Assembly: GCF_905397275.1 (NCBI RefSeq)
Contig: NZ_CAJPUY010000015.1
Span: 107,799 to 171,798, forward strand
DNA length: 64,000 nucleotides
Direction: 5' to 3'
Origin: Cupriavidus yeoncheonensis
Lineage (GTDB): Bacteria > Pseudomonadota > Gammaproteobacteria > Burkholderiales > Burkholderiaceae
The notes under the pieces were generated by a model. That model saw nothing but the letters and a program-made list of their open reading frames with translations. It was not told the DNA's origin and searched no databases. Below are positions 63,722-64,000 of this stretch, piece by piece. Made by a program: the position numbers and the translations under genes. The first letter of the stretch is position 1, and each line of letters opens with the position of its first letter.

Positions 63722-64000
63722 ATGGCCCGCTAATGCGGTAATGCCGTTCAGTTAAGGTCCTTTCTCAGGAACCGAACGGTGTAACGAGAAGGTCGAGACT
63801 TAACGACCCGTGCGCATGTGCGTGCGGGTCGTTTTTCGTTTGGGAGCGCCTTCAGTCGCTCGCGCAAGCGATGTAGCAGCGCAGGCAGTTTGCCGTGTGA
63901 CCGCGTCGCGGCAGCCCACATCAGTTCGTACTGAATGGTATGGAAGGCCCGTACGAAGCTGATGTCGGTCGGTGCGATTTTCGCTTCGAGCGCCGCTTTG
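63722..64000. mobile_element. Insertion sequence (IS4 family), left part of the element
   Basis: The transposase end at 63748 is followed outward by a short region with TAATGCGG and TAATGCCG repeats (63731-63746), which may be the terminal inverted repeat. The exact end and any target duplication cannot be fixed because the other end is outside the window. It lies directly downstream of phoR. Confidence 0.6.
63748..64000 (-). CDS. IS4-family transposase, C-terminal fragment
   Basis: The minus strand is open from the right edge to a TGA at 63750-63748, giving 83 residues. The segment ISFVRAFHTIQYELMWAAAT followed by LRERLKALPNEKRPARTC and SRYTVRFLRKDLN is the typical C-terminus of IS4-group transposases in Burkholderiales. 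The catalytic DDE residues lie outside the window. It is partial only because of the window edge. Confidence 0.8.
   Translation of the reverse strand, partial: KAALEAKIAPTDISFVRAFHTIQYELMWAAATRSHGKLPALLHRLRERLKALPNEKRPARTCARVVKSRPSRYTVRFLRKDLN

Overview
The window is GC-rich (mid-60s %) betaproteobacterial chromosome. Protein sequences and gene order (greA, DUF4149, yhbY, rlmE, ftsH, folP, glmM, pstSCAB, phoU, phoB, phoR) point to the Cupriavidus/Ralstonia group, most probably Cupriavidus. This is a recognition-based call; no database search was run. The window is almost fully coding, has two tRNAs, and shows one mobile element, cut by the right edge.

Layout. 1-2.1 kb: start of a class I fumarase, a YqhA-type membrane protein and an EamA exporter, all on the minus strand. 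2.1-6.3 kb: acetyl-CoA synthetase and a sodium:solute symporter with an unusual coiled-coil insert and EF-hand-like loop. 6.3-8.3 kb: tRNA-Ser(GGA), a ModE-like DNA-binding protein behind a Fur-box-like site, and D-amino acid aminotransferase. 8.4-10.9 kb: a yfiR-yfiN-yfiB c-di-GMP operon joined by 4-bp overlaps. 11-13.7 kb: small membrane, periplasmic and unknown proteins. 13.7-25.8 kb: a glycerol / glycerol-3-phosphate region with glpK-glpD, a DeoR-type GlpR, and a divergent ABC importer (two ATPases, two permeases, DUF2160 protein, binding protein); a Nudix hydrolase and purU lie inside it. 25.9-29 kb: a second diguanylate cyclase, an unknown protein and tRNA-Val(CAC). 29-35.8 kb: dnaQ, rnhA, a methyltransferase, gloB, mltD and prpE. 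36-43.9 kb: a seven-gene catabolic operon resembling the aerobic CoA-linked 2-aminobenzoate (anthranilate) pathway, ending in a Rid-family protein that lacks the usual catalytic arginine. 44-50.8 kb: carA, a LysE exporter, carB, greA and a DUF4149 protein. 50.8-56.6 kb: yhbY, rlmE, ftsH, folP and glmM. 56.8-63.7 kb: the Pho regulon core pstSCAB-phoU-phoB-phoR behind two Pho boxes. 63.7-64 kb: the C-terminal end of an IS4-family transposase just downstream of phoR.

How genes work together. Acs with the symporter supports acetate uptake and activation. The glp region takes up and oxidises glycerol-3-phosphate under GlpR. The abm-like operon activates, hydroxylates/reduces and beta-oxidises an aromatic acid. 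The pst-pho operon senses and imports phosphate. Two diguanylate cyclases feed c-di-GMP signalling.

Most worth a second look: complementary loss of catalytic motifs in the two glycerol-3-phosphate ATPases; the Rid protein in the abm-like operon; the terminator-like structure in the greA leader; and the coiled-coil/EF-hand symporter.
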